The notes: a model not told the origin generated them from the sequence alone. A DNA stretch of 64,000 nucleotides from Amycolatopsis acididurans (GCF_012328925.1 NZ_JAAXLS010000023.1:1-64000), one strand, 5' to 3'. Shown: positions 52,353 to 61,574, counted from the stretch's first letter. Numbers and translations: made by a program.

Positions 52353-52990
52353 CAGTACACCGGCCCCTCGTCCCCGGGGTTGAGACGGCTGCCGATGTCG
52401 CCCGACTTGGGCAAACCGCTGCCGACGTCGCCGACCTGCGGGAACAGTTCGCGAGAACGCTCGGGGCTCATGATTCCGGAGTGCGCGTCGGCGCCTGCGC
52501 CGAGATCCACGCCCGCTTCCTTGAGCGGACCCGTCCACCCGCCGCCGACCATGCCGCCGTCTTCGCCCGAACCAGCGCCGAGATCGATACCGGCGTTCTT
52601 GAGCGGACCCGTCCAGCCGCCACCCACCATGCCGCCGTCGTCGCCGGTGCCCACCGCGACGCTGGGCACGATGCCTCCGAGACCGCCGCCGAGATCGCCG
52701 ATGACGTCGCCGATGTGGGACAGCTCGGTACCGATCTTCTCGTCGGACTCGACATAGGCGAGCGCGGCCTTCGTGAGGTTCTCCCCGTGCTCGCCCGCCG
52801 TGGCGTGCAGCTTCTGGACCCTGTCGCGCATGTCCTCGATGAACTGCGCCCAGCCCTGCTGCACGCCGGCGTGCCCGTAGTCGCCACCCGGCCCGCGCCA
52901 CACCAGATCGGCGACCCCGCTGATCACGTCACCGATCTTGCCCGCGGTCTGCCGTAGATCGTCCGGGACCGCCCCGAACCCGCTCGTCAT
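52352..52990 (-). CDS. EspC/WXG100-like T7SS protein with repeat tail, module copy B
   Basis: This 212-residue protein has an N-terminal 95 residues matching copy A (QQGWAQFIEDMRDRV; export motif YVESD). The longer tail has a 26-residue tandem repeat (DDGGMVGGGWTGPLKNAGID and EDGGMVGGGWTGPLKEAGVD), encoded by a 78-bp period at 52502-52657. The tail is Gly/Asp-rich and probably unstructured. It is the first gene of the module; a large hairpin lies immediately upstream. Confidence 0.8.
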   Translation of the reverse strand: MTSGFGAVPDDLRQTAGKIGDVISGVADLVWRGPGGDYGHAGVQQGWAQFIEDMRDRVQKLHATAGEHGENLTKAALAYVESDEKIGTELSHIGDVIGDLGGGLGGIVPSVAVGTGDDGGMVGGGWTGPLKNAGIDLGAGSGEDGGMVGGGWTGPLKEAGVDLGAGADAHSGIMSPERSRELFPQVGDVGSGLPKSGDIGSRLNPGDEGPVY

Positions 52991-53005
52991 CGCCGACCCC
53001 CAGAA

Positions 53006-53049
53006 AGTCTGTTTTCGCACGTCTCGTCCGGGACGTGCGAAAACAGACT
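53006..53049. terminator. 18-bp perfect hairpin after ftsY, before the T7SS-like module
   Basis: The arms AGTCTGTTTTCGCACGTC (53006-53023) and its exact complement (53032-53049) surround an 8-nt loop. It lies 63 bp after the ftsY stop and 15 bp before the EspC-like start, next to its ribosome-binding site. It is most likely the ftsY terminator, which would insulate the module, but attenuation is possible. Confidence 0.75.
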
Positions 53050-53111
53050 GCCTGACCGTCAGCGACCGCGTTACCCGATTCCGCGGCGGTCACCCGTTTG
53101 GGGGAGCCAAC

Positions 53112-54449
53112 TCAGCCCAGCAGGGCGCTGACGAAGGCCTCCGGCTCGAAGGGAGCGAGATCGTCCGGACCCTCGCCAAGGCCGACCAGCTTGACCGGCA
53201 CCCCGAGCTCACGCTGCACCTGGAAGACGATGCCGCCCTTCGCGGTGCCGTCCAGTTTGGTCAGCACGATCCCGGTCACGTCCACGACCTCGCGGAACAC
53301 GCGCGCCTGCGCGAGCCCGTTCTGCCCCGTGGTCGCGTCGAGCACGAGCAGCACCTCGTCGACCTTGGCCTGCTTTTCCACCACGCGCTTGACCTTGCCC
53401 AGCTCGTCCATCAGCCCGGACTTGGTGTGCAGGCGGCCCGCGGTGTCGATCAGCACCGCGTCCACGCCGGACTCCATGCCGCGCTTCACGGCGTCGAAGG
53501 CGACGGCCGCCGGGTCGCCACCTTCCTTGCCGCGCACGGTCTCCGCGCCCACCCGCTCGGACCACGTCTGCAGCTGGTCGGCGGCGGCGGCGCGGAAGGT
53601 GTCGGCCGCGCCGAGCACGACCTTGCTGCCCTGCGCCACCAGCACGCGCGCGAGCTTGCCGGTGGTGGTGGTCTTGCCGGTGCCGTTGACCCCGGCGACG
53701 AGCACGACGGCGGGCTGCTTCTGCCCGTCGACGGTGTGCGGCAGCGCCCGCACGGCCCGGTCGGCGTCGGTGGCCAGCGCCTCGGTCAGCACGTCGTGCA
53801 GCATCGCCCGCGCCTCTTCGGAGGTGCGGACCCCGCGGCTGGTGATCTCGGTGCGCAGCTTGTCGACGATCTCCGTGGTGGTGGCGGCGCCGAGGTCGGC
53901 CACCAGCAGGGTGTCCTCGACGTCCTGCCACGAGTCCTCGTCCAGGTCACCGGCACCGAGCAGGCCGAGCAGGCTCTGGCCGAACACCGAACGCGACTTC
54001 GACAGCCGCCCGCGCAGCCGCTCCAGGCGCCCGCCCGCCGGCGCGATCTCCTCGCGCGGCTCCGGTTCGGGCTCGGGTTCGGGAACGAGTTCGGGAGCGG
54101 GTTCCGGCTCGGCGGCCGGGGCCTTCGCCTCCTCGGGCAGGCCGACGTCCACGATCGACCGGCGCGGCGCGTCACGCGGGACGGACGCGTCGTCGCCCAC
54201 GCCGGGCTGGCCGTCGACCTCGGTGCGCTCCCCCGCGGGATGCGGCGGGGCCTGCTCGCCACCAGGTGCGAGCGCGATACCGCCACCCGCCTGGTAGCCG
54301 CCGCCTCTCGGCTTGGCCTCTTGCTCCGGCGCTTCCGGGCCGCGCAGGCTGATCCGGCGGCGGCGCGCCACGGTCAGGCCGGTGACCAGCGTGATCGCCA
54401 GCAGTACGACGACTACCAGGATGATCCAGAACCAGAGGTTGGTTGACAC
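53112..54449 (-). CDS. ftsY: SRP receptor FtsY
   Basis: FtsY docks SRP-ribosome complexes at the membrane. The 445-residue protein has an N-terminal membrane anchor (about residues 5-28, then RRRR), a long acidic/Pro-rich linker of about 100 residues typical of actinobacteria, and a C-terminal NG GTPase domain with VAGVNGTGKTTTTGKLAR, DTAGRLHTKSGLM and TKLDGTAKGG. It is divergent from anmK. Confidence 0.95.
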   Translation of the reverse strand: MSTNLWFWIILVVVVLLAITLVTGLTVARRRRISLRGPEAPEQEAKPRGGGYQAGGGIALAPGGEQAPPHPAGERTEVDGQPGVGDDASVPRDAPRRSIVDVGLPEEAKAPAAEPEPAPELVPEPEPEPEPREEIAPAGGRLERLRGRLSKSRSVFGQSLLGLLGAGDLDEDSWQDVEDTLLVADLGAATTTEIVDKLRTEITSRGVRTSEEARAMLHDVLTEALATDADRAVRALPHTVDGQKQPAVVLVAGVNGTGKTTTTGKLARVLVAQGSKVVLGAADTFRAAAADQLQTWSERVGAETVRGKEGGDPAAVAFDAVKRGMESGVDAVLIDTAGRLHTKSGLMDELGKVKRVVEKQAKVDEVLLVLDATTGQNGLAQARVFREVVDVTGIVLTKLDGTAKGGIVFQVQRELGVPVKLVGLGEGPDDLAPFEPEAFVSALLG

Positions 54450-54569
54450 GTTTTCATCCTCGCATCCGGGCGGGGACCGGCGGGAACGCCCCGGGCTTCG
54501 CCGCGTCCAAGCACGCGGAAACGCAAACCTTCGGGAAAAAGCAACCGGATGCCTTGTAATCTCGTGGAC

Positions 54570-54585
54570 GATGGACTAGACCACT
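54570..54585 (+). promoter_or_regulatory. DasR-like operator (dre) at the anmK promoter
   Basis: GATGGACTAGACCACT matches the Streptomyces dre consensus AGTGGTCTAGACCACT at 13 of 16 positions. It lies 5 bases before the anmK ATG and after a TGTAAT -10-like box (54555-54560), so it would overlap the transcription start of a short-leader mRNA. DasR is known to control amino-sugar use, which fits anmK. The regulator gene itself is not in the window. Confidence 0.55.
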
Positions 54586-54590
54586 CACGC

Positions 54591-55763
54591 ATGGCCTCGC
54601 GCGTCCTCGGGCTCATCTCCGGCACCTCGGTCGACGGGATCGACGTGGCGGTCGCCGACCTGCGCCTGGACGACGGTCAGGTCACGCTCGTCCCGATCGG
54701 GCACCGGGAGCTCGGTTACCCGCCCGCGCTGCGGGAGGCACTGCTGGCCGCACTGCCGCCGGCGACGAGCAGCGCCGAGCAGCTCGCCAAGCTGGACACC
54801 CGCGTCGGGCAGGCCTTCGCCGAGGCCGCGGCCCGGGCGATCGAGGACTTCGGCCCCGCGGATCTCGTCGCCTCGCTGGGACAGACCGCCTTCCACTGGG
54901 TCGAAGGCGGTCGCGCGCTCGGCACCCTGCAGCTCGGGCAGCCGGCGTGGATCGCCGAGCGCACCGGGCTGCCCGTGGTCGCGGACCTGCGGGCACGTGA
55001 CGTCGCGGCGGGTGGGCACGGCGCGCCGCTCGCCAGCACGCTGGACCGGCTGTGGCTGCGCGAGCACGCCGAGAGCACCGGCCGGCCCGCCGTCGCGCTC
55101 AACATCGGCGGGATCGCGAACATCACCGTCGTCCGCCCGGGTGGCGACACCATCGCCTACGACACCGGCCCCGGCAACGCACTGCTGGACCTCGCGGCCC
55201 GGCGGGCCGGGCAGCGCTGTGATCTCGGCGGTGCGCTCGCCGCGCTGGGCACGATCGACGAGGACGTGCTGGCCACGCTGCTCGACGATCCGTACTACGC
55301 GGCGAACCCGCCGAAGTCGACCGGCAAGGAACGGTTCCACGCGCACTACCTCGACGGCATCGACCTCTCCCCCGCCGACCTGCTCGCCACGCTCACCGAG
55401 CTGACCGCCCGCACGATCGCGGCCGCCTGCCTCGAACACGGTGCGGGGATCGTGGTCGCCTCCGGTGGCGGTGTCGAAAATCCGGTCCTGACGCGCGCGC
55501 TGGCCGCCTGGCTCGGCGAGGTCCGGCTGGCCACCAGCGACGAACTCGGCCTGCCACGCGCGGCGAAAGAGGCCTACCTCGCCGCACTGCTCGGCTGGCT
55601 GACCTGGCACGGAATTCCGGCGAACGTGCCCGCCGCGACCGGCGCCCGTGGGGCACGCCTGCTGGGCAGCATCACGCCCGGAGCGGGACCCCTCACCCTG
55701 CCCCGATCACGCTCCGCGACCGTCACCCATCTGCGGGTAGCGGCATCCCCACCGGAAGAGTAG
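54591..55763 (+). CDS. anmK: Anhydro-N-acetylmuramic acid kinase
   Basis: AnmK opens and phosphorylates 1,6-anhydroMurNAc from peptidoglycan turnover to MurNAc-6-phosphate. The 390-residue protein begins MASRVLGLISGTSVDGIDVA at 54591. Other motifs are TAFHWVEGGRALGTLQLGQ, NIGGIANITVV, DTGPGNALLD and VVASGGGVENPVL. No Shine-Dalgarno is seen before the ATG. It is followed 9 bp later by a sodium:solute symporter gene. MurQ is not in the window. Confidence 0.93.
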   Translation: MASRVLGLISGTSVDGIDVAVADLRLDDGQVTLVPIGHRELGYPPALREALLAALPPATSSAEQLAKLDTRVGQAFAEAAARAIEDFGPADLVASLGQTAFHWVEGGRALGTLQLGQPAWIAERTGLPVVADLRARDVAAGGHGAPLASTLDRLWLREHAESTGRPAVALNIGGIANITVVRPGGDTIAYDTGPGNALLDLAARRAGQRCDLGGALAALGTIDEDVLATLLDDPYYAANPPKSTGKERFHAHYLDGIDLSPADLLATLTELTARTIAAACLEHGAGIVVASGGGVENPVLTRALAAWLGEVRLATSDELGLPRAAKEAYLAALLGWLTWHGIPANVPAATGARGARLLGSITPGAGPLTLPRSRSATVTHLRVAASPPEE

Positions 55764-55772
55764 GAGAGACAG

Positions 55773-57314
55773 ATGCATCCCGTGGATCTGGCGATCATCG
55801 TCGTCTACCTGGCCGCCATGCCCGCGATCGGCGTCCTCGTCGGCCGCAAGCAGCGGTCGGCCACCGACTACTTCATCGGCGAGCGCAGCCTGCCGTGGTG
55901 GGCGGTGTGCTTCTCGATCGTCGCGACCGAGACCTCGACGCTCACGGTGATCAGCACTCCCGGCCTCATCTGGGCCGGGCAGGGCAGCTACAACGGGCTG
56001 ACCTACCTGCAACTGCCCTTCGGCTACATCATCGGCCGGATCCTCGTGTCGTTCGTGCTGCTGCCGCGCTACTTCAAGGGAAAACAGACGACGGCGTACG
56101 CGTTCCTCGGCGAACGGTTCGGCTCGACGATGCAGGGGGTTTCCTCGATCGCGTTCATCGTCACGCGGCTGCTGGCCGAGGGCGTGCGGCTGTTCGCGGG
56201 CGCCATCCCGATCCAGCTGATCCTGTCCTACTACGGGGTGCACGCCCAGTACTGGCAGATCGTGGTCGTGCTCACCGCACTGACGGTGATCTACGCGCTG
56301 GTCGGCGGGATCAAGGCCGTGGTGTGGGTCGACGTCATCCAGCTGTCGATCTACATCGGCGGCGCCGTCGTCGCCATGATCGTGCTGGCCACGAAGCTGC
56401 CTTCAGGCTGGACGTCACGGGCGGCGGACACCGGCATCTTCAAGCTGTTCGACTTCGACGTCGACATCCTGCATCTGCTGACCAGCCAGTACGCGTTCGT
56501 GACGGCGGTGGTCGGCGGGGCGATCTTCACGATGGCCTCGCACGGCGCGGACCAGCTGATCGTCCAACGGTTCCTGTCCTGCCGCAGCATCGCCGACGGG
56601 CGTAAGGCGCTGATCGGCAGCGGTATCGCGGTGACCATCCAGTTCGGGCTGTTCCTGTTCGTCGGCGCGATGCTGTGGGCGCACAACGGGTTCAAGAACG
56701 CCCAGCAGCTGGGCGGCAAGAGCGACAACATCTTCACGAAGTTCATCACCAGCGAGTTACCCGCCGGGGTCGCGGGGCTGCTGATCGCCGCGATCCTCGC
56801 CTCCACGATGGGCGCGCTCGCCTCGGCGCTCAACGCACTGTCCAACTCGACGGTCGCCGACCTCTACCAGCGGTTCACCAAACGCAAGCCCGAGGACTCC
56901 ACGCTGCTGCGGCACGGTCGCGTGTGGACACTCGTGTGGGCGGTCGTGTTCGCGGTGTTCGGTTCGCTGTTCTCCAGCACGAACAACCCGGTGATCGAGC
57001 AGGGGCTGTCCATCACCGGCTACACCTACGGCGCGATGCTCGGCGCGTTCTTCCTCGGCATGTGGGTCAAGCGGGCGCGGCAGCTCGACGCCATCATCGC
57101 GTTCGTGGTGACCGTCGCCGTGATGGCGGTGGTGGTGCTCGCGGTGCGCATCCCGCCCGCGCCGGGTGCGAAGCCCGTCGTGCTCGCGTTCCCCTGGTAT
57201 ACCCTGCTCGGCGTAGGAATCACGCTCGTCGTGGGCGGTGGGCTGTCGCTGCGGCACCGCACGGCGGACCCGAAAGCGGACGCCACGGCACTGAAGGAAC
57301 CGGAGCCCGTCTAG
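55773..57314 (+). CDS. Sodium:solute symporter (SSS family)
   Basis: This 513-residue transporter has about 13 hydrophobic helices of the SSS family. Typical motifs are DYFIGERSLPWWAVCFSIVA, TETSTLTVISTPG, and AILASTMGALASALNALSNS (Na2 site Ser pair). It is preceded by AGGAGAG and probably cotranscribed with anmK. Its substrate may be an amino sugar such as anhydroMurNAc or sialic-acid-like compounds, by neighbourhood; sequence alone does not identify it. Confidence 0.88.
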   Translation: MHPVDLAIIVVYLAAMPAIGVLVGRKQRSATDYFIGERSLPWWAVCFSIVATETSTLTVISTPGLIWAGQGSYNGLTYLQLPFGYIIGRILVSFVLLPRYFKGKQTTAYAFLGERFGSTMQGVSSIAFIVTRLLAEGVRLFAGAIPIQLILSYYGVHAQYWQIVVVLTALTVIYALVGGIKAVVWVDVIQLSIYIGGAVVAMIVLATKLPSGWTSRAADTGIFKLFDFDVDILHLLTSQYAFVTAVVGGAIFTMASHGADQLIVQRFLSCRSIADGRKALIGSGIAVTIQFGLFLFVGAMLWAHNGFKNAQQLGGKSDNIFTKFITSELPAGVAGLLIAAILASTMGALASALNALSNSTVADLYQRFTKRKPEDSTLLRHGRVWTLVWAVVFAVFGSLFSSTNNPVIEQGLSITGYTYGAMLGAFFLGMWVKRARQLDAIIAFVVTVAVMAVVVLAVRIPPAPGAKPVVLAFPWYTLLGVGITLVVGGGLSLRHRTADPKADATALKEPEPV

Positions 57315-57914
57315 ATGGACGCGAAGGTCTTGCTCACCACCGCCGAGACATGCGCGGAGTTCCTGTCGGCGCATCTCGACGGCGACTGGACCGCCAAGGT
57401 TCCGGACCTGGAGATGACGGTCGCCGAGGTCGTCGCGCACGCCTGCGACAGCGTGCACTGGTACGCCTACGACCTGGCCGGCGGTCCCGTGGAGCTGTCC
57501 ACAATGGATGCGAAGGTGAAGCCGGACTCGGCGCCCGCCGAACTCGTGGTGACGGTCGGCACCACCGCGAAGGTGCTGGCGGCGGTCGTGGCCACCAGCT
57601 CCGACGAGGCACGAGGCTTCCACCCGGCGGGCATCGCCGACGCAGCCGGCTTCGCGGCCATGGCGTGCGACGAGCTGCTGGTGCACACCTACGACGCGGC
57701 ACGCGGCCTGGGCGTCGAGTTCGAGCCGCCCGCCGTGCTCGCCGCGGCGGCGTTGTACCGGCTGTTCCCGTGGGCGCCGACGGACACGCCCGCCTGGCCC
57801 ACCCTGCTGTGGACGAACGGCCGCGCCCCGCTCGGCGAGTACCGCCGGCTGACGAAGTGGACCTGGCACTGCGCCCCGCTCGAGGAGTGGGACGGCGAGC
57901 TGCCGATCAGCTAG
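57315..57914 (+). CDS. TIGR03086/mycothiol-type DinB-like protein
   Basis: This 199-residue protein starts immediately at the symporter stop. Patterns such as TVAEVVAHACDSVHWYAYDL, and ACDELLVHTYDAARGLGVEF match the maleylpyruvate-isomerase-N/TIGR03086 group of actinobacterial DinB-like proteins, with potential metal ligands His (VVAHAC, LLVHTY). Members may be mycothiol-dependent enzymes. It is convergent with smc, with a 48-bp gap. No specific function. Confidence 0.75.
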   Translation: MDAKVLLTTAETCAEFLSAHLDGDWTAKVPDLEMTVAEVVAHACDSVHWYAYDLAGGPVELSTMDAKVKPDSAPAELVVTVGTTAKVLAAVVATSSDEARGFHPAGIADAAGFAAMACDELLVHTYDAARGLGVEFEPPAVLAAAALYRLFPWAPTDTPAWPTLLWTNGRAPLGEYRRLTKWTWHCAPLEEWDGELPIS

Positions 57915-57962
57915 GCGATGGCGTCGCCGGGAGGCTTCGTTTGTGTCGCTGCCTTTGGACGG

Positions 57963-60900
57963 TCAGGCCGGGGTTGGTTCCGGCGTCGCTTCGATCTTCT
58001 CGTCGCGCAGGCGTTGCGAGATGACCTTCGTGATGCCGTCGCCCTGCATGCTCACGCCGTACAGCGCGTCGGCGATCTCCATCGTCGGCTTCTGGTGCGT
58101 GATGATGATCAGCTGGCTCGAATCGCGCAGCTGCTCCAGCAGGCCGATCAAGCGCCGCATGTTGGTGTCGTCCAGTGCGGCCTCGACCTCGTCCATGACG
58201 TAGAACGGCGAAGGCCGGGCACGGAAGATCGCGACCAGCATCCCGACCGCCACCAGCGACTTCTCGCCACCCGACAACAGTGACAGCCGCTTGACCTTCT
58301 TGCCCGGCGGCCGCGCCTCGACATCGACGCCGGTGGCCAGCATGTCGTCCGGCTCGGTGAGCACCATCCGGCCTTCGCCACCGGGGAACAGGACCGAGAA
58401 CACGGTCTCGAACTCGCGCGCGACGTCGTGGTAAGCGCTGGTGAAGACCTCCAGGATCTTCTCGTCGACCTCCTTGATCACTGTCAGCAGGTCCTTGCGC
58501 GTCGCCTTGAGGTCTTCCAGCTGCGTGGACAGGAACTTGTAGCGCTCCTCCAGCGCCGCGAACTCCTCCAGCGCCAGCGGGTTGACCTTGCCCAGCATCG
58601 ACAGGTCCTTCTCCGCGCGCTTGGCCCGGCGCTCCTGCGTGCCCCGGTCGTACGGGATCGGCGGCGGCGGGCTGACCTGCTCGCCCCGCTCACGCGCCTC
58701 CTCGTACTCGGCCATCTCCCCCGCGCTCGGCGGAACCGGCACGTCCGGGCCGTATTCGGCGACCAGTTCCTCCAGCCCGATGCCGAAGTCCTCGCCGATC
58801 TTCGTCTCCAGCTGCTCCAGCCGCAGCCGCTGCTCGGCCCGCAGCACCTCGTCGCGGTGTACCGCGTCGGTCAGCTTCTCCAACTCGCCGGTCAGCTCCC
58901 GCACCCGGCTGCGCACCTGGGCCAGCGCGGTTTCCCGGCCCTGACGCGCGGCCTGCACCTGATCGCGTTCGGCCGCGGCGCGCTGCACGGACAACTCGAT
59001 GCGCTCCAGCGCCAACTCGCCCGCATCCACGACCGCACTCGCGATCGCGGCGCCCTTCGCCCTGGCGGCGCGAGCCTTCTCGGCGCGCTCACGTGCCTGC
59101 TGTTCGGCGTAGGCGGCGCGGCGCAGCGATTCCGCCCGGCCCGCGATGCCCCGCGCGCGCTCTTCCGCGGTACGCAGCGCCAGCCGCGCCTCGACCTCTT
59201 CCTGCCGAAGGGTCGCCAGTTCGTCGGCGAGATCGTCCCGCTCGCTCGTGTCCGGATCCTCGTCGACGGGCTGCTCGGCGACCGCGGCCAGACGCTCCTC
59301 CAGCTCGGCGAGCTTGGTCAGCGCCTCCTCGCGGCTGGCCTCGACCTTCGCGCGCTGCTGGTGCAGCCGCGTCACCTCGGCCTCGGCCGAACGCGCCGCC
59401 TGCTGCAGCCGGTTCAGCCGCTCCGACGAACGTGCCTTGCGGACCTTCGCCTCGCCGAGCGCCTCCTTGGCCTGGTCGACCTCGTCGCGGCGGGCCTGCT
59501 GCTCGGCGCGTGCGCCTTCCAGTTCGGCGGCGGTGCGTTCGAGGCCGCGCTCGGCCGCCAGCATCCGGTCGCGCGCCTCGTCGACCGCGGCCTGCACCTC
59601 GATGACGCTTTCGCTGCGCGCCGAACCGCCGACGGCCCAGTGCGCACCGAACACGTCGCCTTCGGTGGTGACCGTGCTGACGCTCGGCTGCGTGGCCACC
59701 ACGCGGCGCGCCGTCTCCAGGGTGTCCACAATGGCCACCCGCTCCAGCGCCCGCTCGACCGCCGGGCGCAGCGCCTCCGGCGCGGTCACCACGTCGCGCG
59801 CCCACCGCGCCCCCTCGGGCAGCGACGGCCACGACGAGACGTCCACTGTGTACTCCTGGCCGCCGAGCAGCACGCCCGCGCGGCCGGAGTCGTTGTCCTT
59901 CAAGAACTTCAGGGCGGCCAGGGCGTCCTCGCCGCCCTGCACCGCGACCGCGTCGGCGACCGGGCCGAGCGCGGCGGCGAGCGCGACCTCGTATCCGGTC
60001 TCGACGGTGAGCAGCGCGGCGACCGAGCCGAGCAGGCCGGGCAGCCGGTCCGCGGCGCCGAGCAGCTCGCCGGCGCCGTCCTTGCGCTTGAGGCCCATCG
60101 ACAGCGCGTCCATGCGCGCCTTCTCCGACGCGATCTCCTTCTCGGCGGCGCGTTCGGCCTTGACCAGTTCCTCGACGCGGGCCCGTGCGACGTTGTCGGC
60201 CTCGACCGCGCGGTCGTGCCGCTCGCGCAGCTCGGCGTCGTCGGACTCCTCGATGCCGCCCTCGGCCTTGGCCTCTTCCAGTTCCTCGGTCGCGACCTCG
60301 GCGCGTTCGGCGGCCTCCTCGATCGCGGTGCTCAGCCGGTCGATCTCGTCGGACGTGGCGCCGTTCTTGCTGCGCAGCGCCTCGACCTGGCCGGTGAGCT
60401 TGGCAAGACCTTCGCGGCGGTCGGCGACGGCCCGAACCGCCGCCATGTGCGCCTTTTCCGCCGCCTGCACCGCATGTTCGAGCTGCTCGCGCCGCTGCAC
60501 GGTCTCCGACAGCACCGAGCGCGCCTGCGCGACGGCCTCGTTCAGCTCCTCCTCGCGCTCGGCGACCTGCTCGGCCTCGGCCAGCAGTTCCTCCGGATCG
60601 CGGCCGCTGCTCTGCGTCTCGACCTCGGCGGAGAGATGCCGCTGCCGTTCCACGGCCAGCCGCACCGTGCCACGCAGCCGTTCGGCCAGCGCCGACAGCT
60701 TGTACCAGGTGTCCTGCGCGGCGGCGAGCTTCGGCGCGTCCTCGCCGAGCAGCGCCTCCAGCTCGGCTTCCTCGGCGGCGACGACCTCGAGCGCCTGCTC
60801 GACCTCGGCGCGACGGGCACGGGCGGCGTGCTCGTCGGCCTCTTCCCTGGCGATCGTCGTGCGCTGGGTGACCAGGTCGTCGGCGAGCAGCCGCAGCCGC

Positions 60901-61574
60901 GAATCCCGCAGCTCGGCCTGCACGGCCTGCGCCTTGCGGGCGATCTCGGCCTGCTTGCCCAGCGGTTTGAGCTGGCGGCGCAGCTCCGCGGTCAGATCGC
61001 CGAGGCGGTCGAGGTTGCCCTGCATCGCGGTGAGCTTGCGCAGCGCCTTTTCCTTGCGCTTGCGGTGTTTGAGCACGCCCGCGGCCTCTTCGATGAAGGC
61101 GCGGCGTTCCTCGGGCTTGGACTCCAGGATCTGGGAAAGCTGACCCTGCCCGACGATGACGTGCATCTCGCGGCCGATACCGGAGTCCGACAGCAGTTCT
61201 TGGATGTCGAGCAGCCGGCACGAGCTGCCGTTGATCTCGTACTCGCTCGCGCCGTCACGGAACATGCGGCGGGTGATCGAGACCTCGGAGTACTCGATGG
61301 GCAGCGCGCCGTCGGCGTTGTCGATGGTGAGGGTCACCTCGGCGCGGCCGAGCGGCGCGCGGCCGGACGTGCCGGCGAAGATGACGTCCTCCATCTTGCC
61401 GCCACGCAGATCCTTCGCGCCCTGCGTGCCCATCACCCAGCGCAACGCGTCGAGCACGTTCGACTTACCGGACCCGTTCGGGCCGACCACACACGTGATG
61501 CCGGGCTCGAACCGCAGCGTGGTAGCCGAGGCGAAGGATTTGAAGCCCTTCAGCGTCAAGCTTTTCAGGTGCAC
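57963..61574 (-). CDS. smc: Chromosome segregation protein SMC
   Basis: SMC is the condensin ATPase that organises the chromosome. The 1203-residue protein has an N-terminal head with Walker A GPNGSGKSNVLDALRWVMG, two long coiled coils separated by a hinge (about residues 505-640, AALLTVETGYEVALAAAL), and a C-terminal head with signature LSGGEKSLVAVGML and Walker B PFYVMDEVEAALDD. It lies upstream of the anmK and ftsY region and downstream of acyP, as in mycobacteria except for the inserted anmK unit. Confidence 0.96.
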   Translation of the reverse strand: MHLKSLTLKGFKSFASATTLRFEPGITCVVGPNGSGKSNVLDALRWVMGTQGAKDLRGGKMEDVIFAGTSGRAPLGRAEVTLTIDNADGALPIEYSEVSITRRMFRDGASEYEINGSSCRLLDIQELLSDSGIGREMHVIVGQGQLSQILESKPEERRAFIEEAAGVLKHRKRKEKALRKLTAMQGNLDRLGDLTAELRRQLKPLGKQAEIARKAQAVQAELRDSRLRLLADDLVTQRTTIAREEADEHAARARRAEVEQALEVVAAEEAELEALLGEDAPKLAAAQDTWYKLSALAERLRGTVRLAVERQRHLSAEVETQSSGRDPEELLAEAEQVAEREEELNEAVAQARSVLSETVQRREQLEHAVQAAEKAHMAAVRAVADRREGLAKLTGQVEALRSKNGATSDEIDRLSTAIEEAAERAEVATEELEEAKAEGGIEESDDAELRERHDRAVEADNVARARVEELVKAERAAEKEIASEKARMDALSMGLKRKDGAGELLGAADRLPGLLGSVAALLTVETGYEVALAAALGPVADAVAVQGGEDALAALKFLKDNDSGRAGVLLGGQEYTVDVSSWPSLPEGARWARDVVTAPEALRPAVERALERVAIVDTLETARRVVATQPSVSTVTTEGDVFGAHWAVGGSARSESVIEVQAAVDEARDRMLAAERGLERTAAELEGARAEQQARRDEVDQAKEALGEAKVRKARSSERLNRLQQAARSAEAEVTRLHQQRAKVEASREEALTKLAELEERLAAVAEQPVDEDPDTSERDDLADELATLRQEEVEARLALRTAEERARGIAGRAESLRRAAYAEQQARERAEKARAARAKGAAIASAVVDAGELALERIELSVQRAAAERDQVQAARQGRETALAQVRSRVRELTGELEKLTDAVHRDEVLRAEQRLRLEQLETKIGEDFGIGLEELVAEYGPDVPVPPSAGEMAEYEEARERGEQVSPPPPIPYDRGTQERRAKRAEKDLSMLGKVNPLALEEFAALEERYKFLSTQLEDLKATRKDLLTVIKEVDEKILEVFTSAYHDVAREFETVFSVLFPGGEGRMVLTEPDDMLATGVDVEARPPGKKVKRLSLLSGGEKSLVAVGMLVAIFRARPSPFYVMDEVEAALDDTNMRRLIGLLEQLRDSSQLIIITHQKPTMEIADALYGVSMQGDGITKVISQRLRDEKIEATPEPTPA

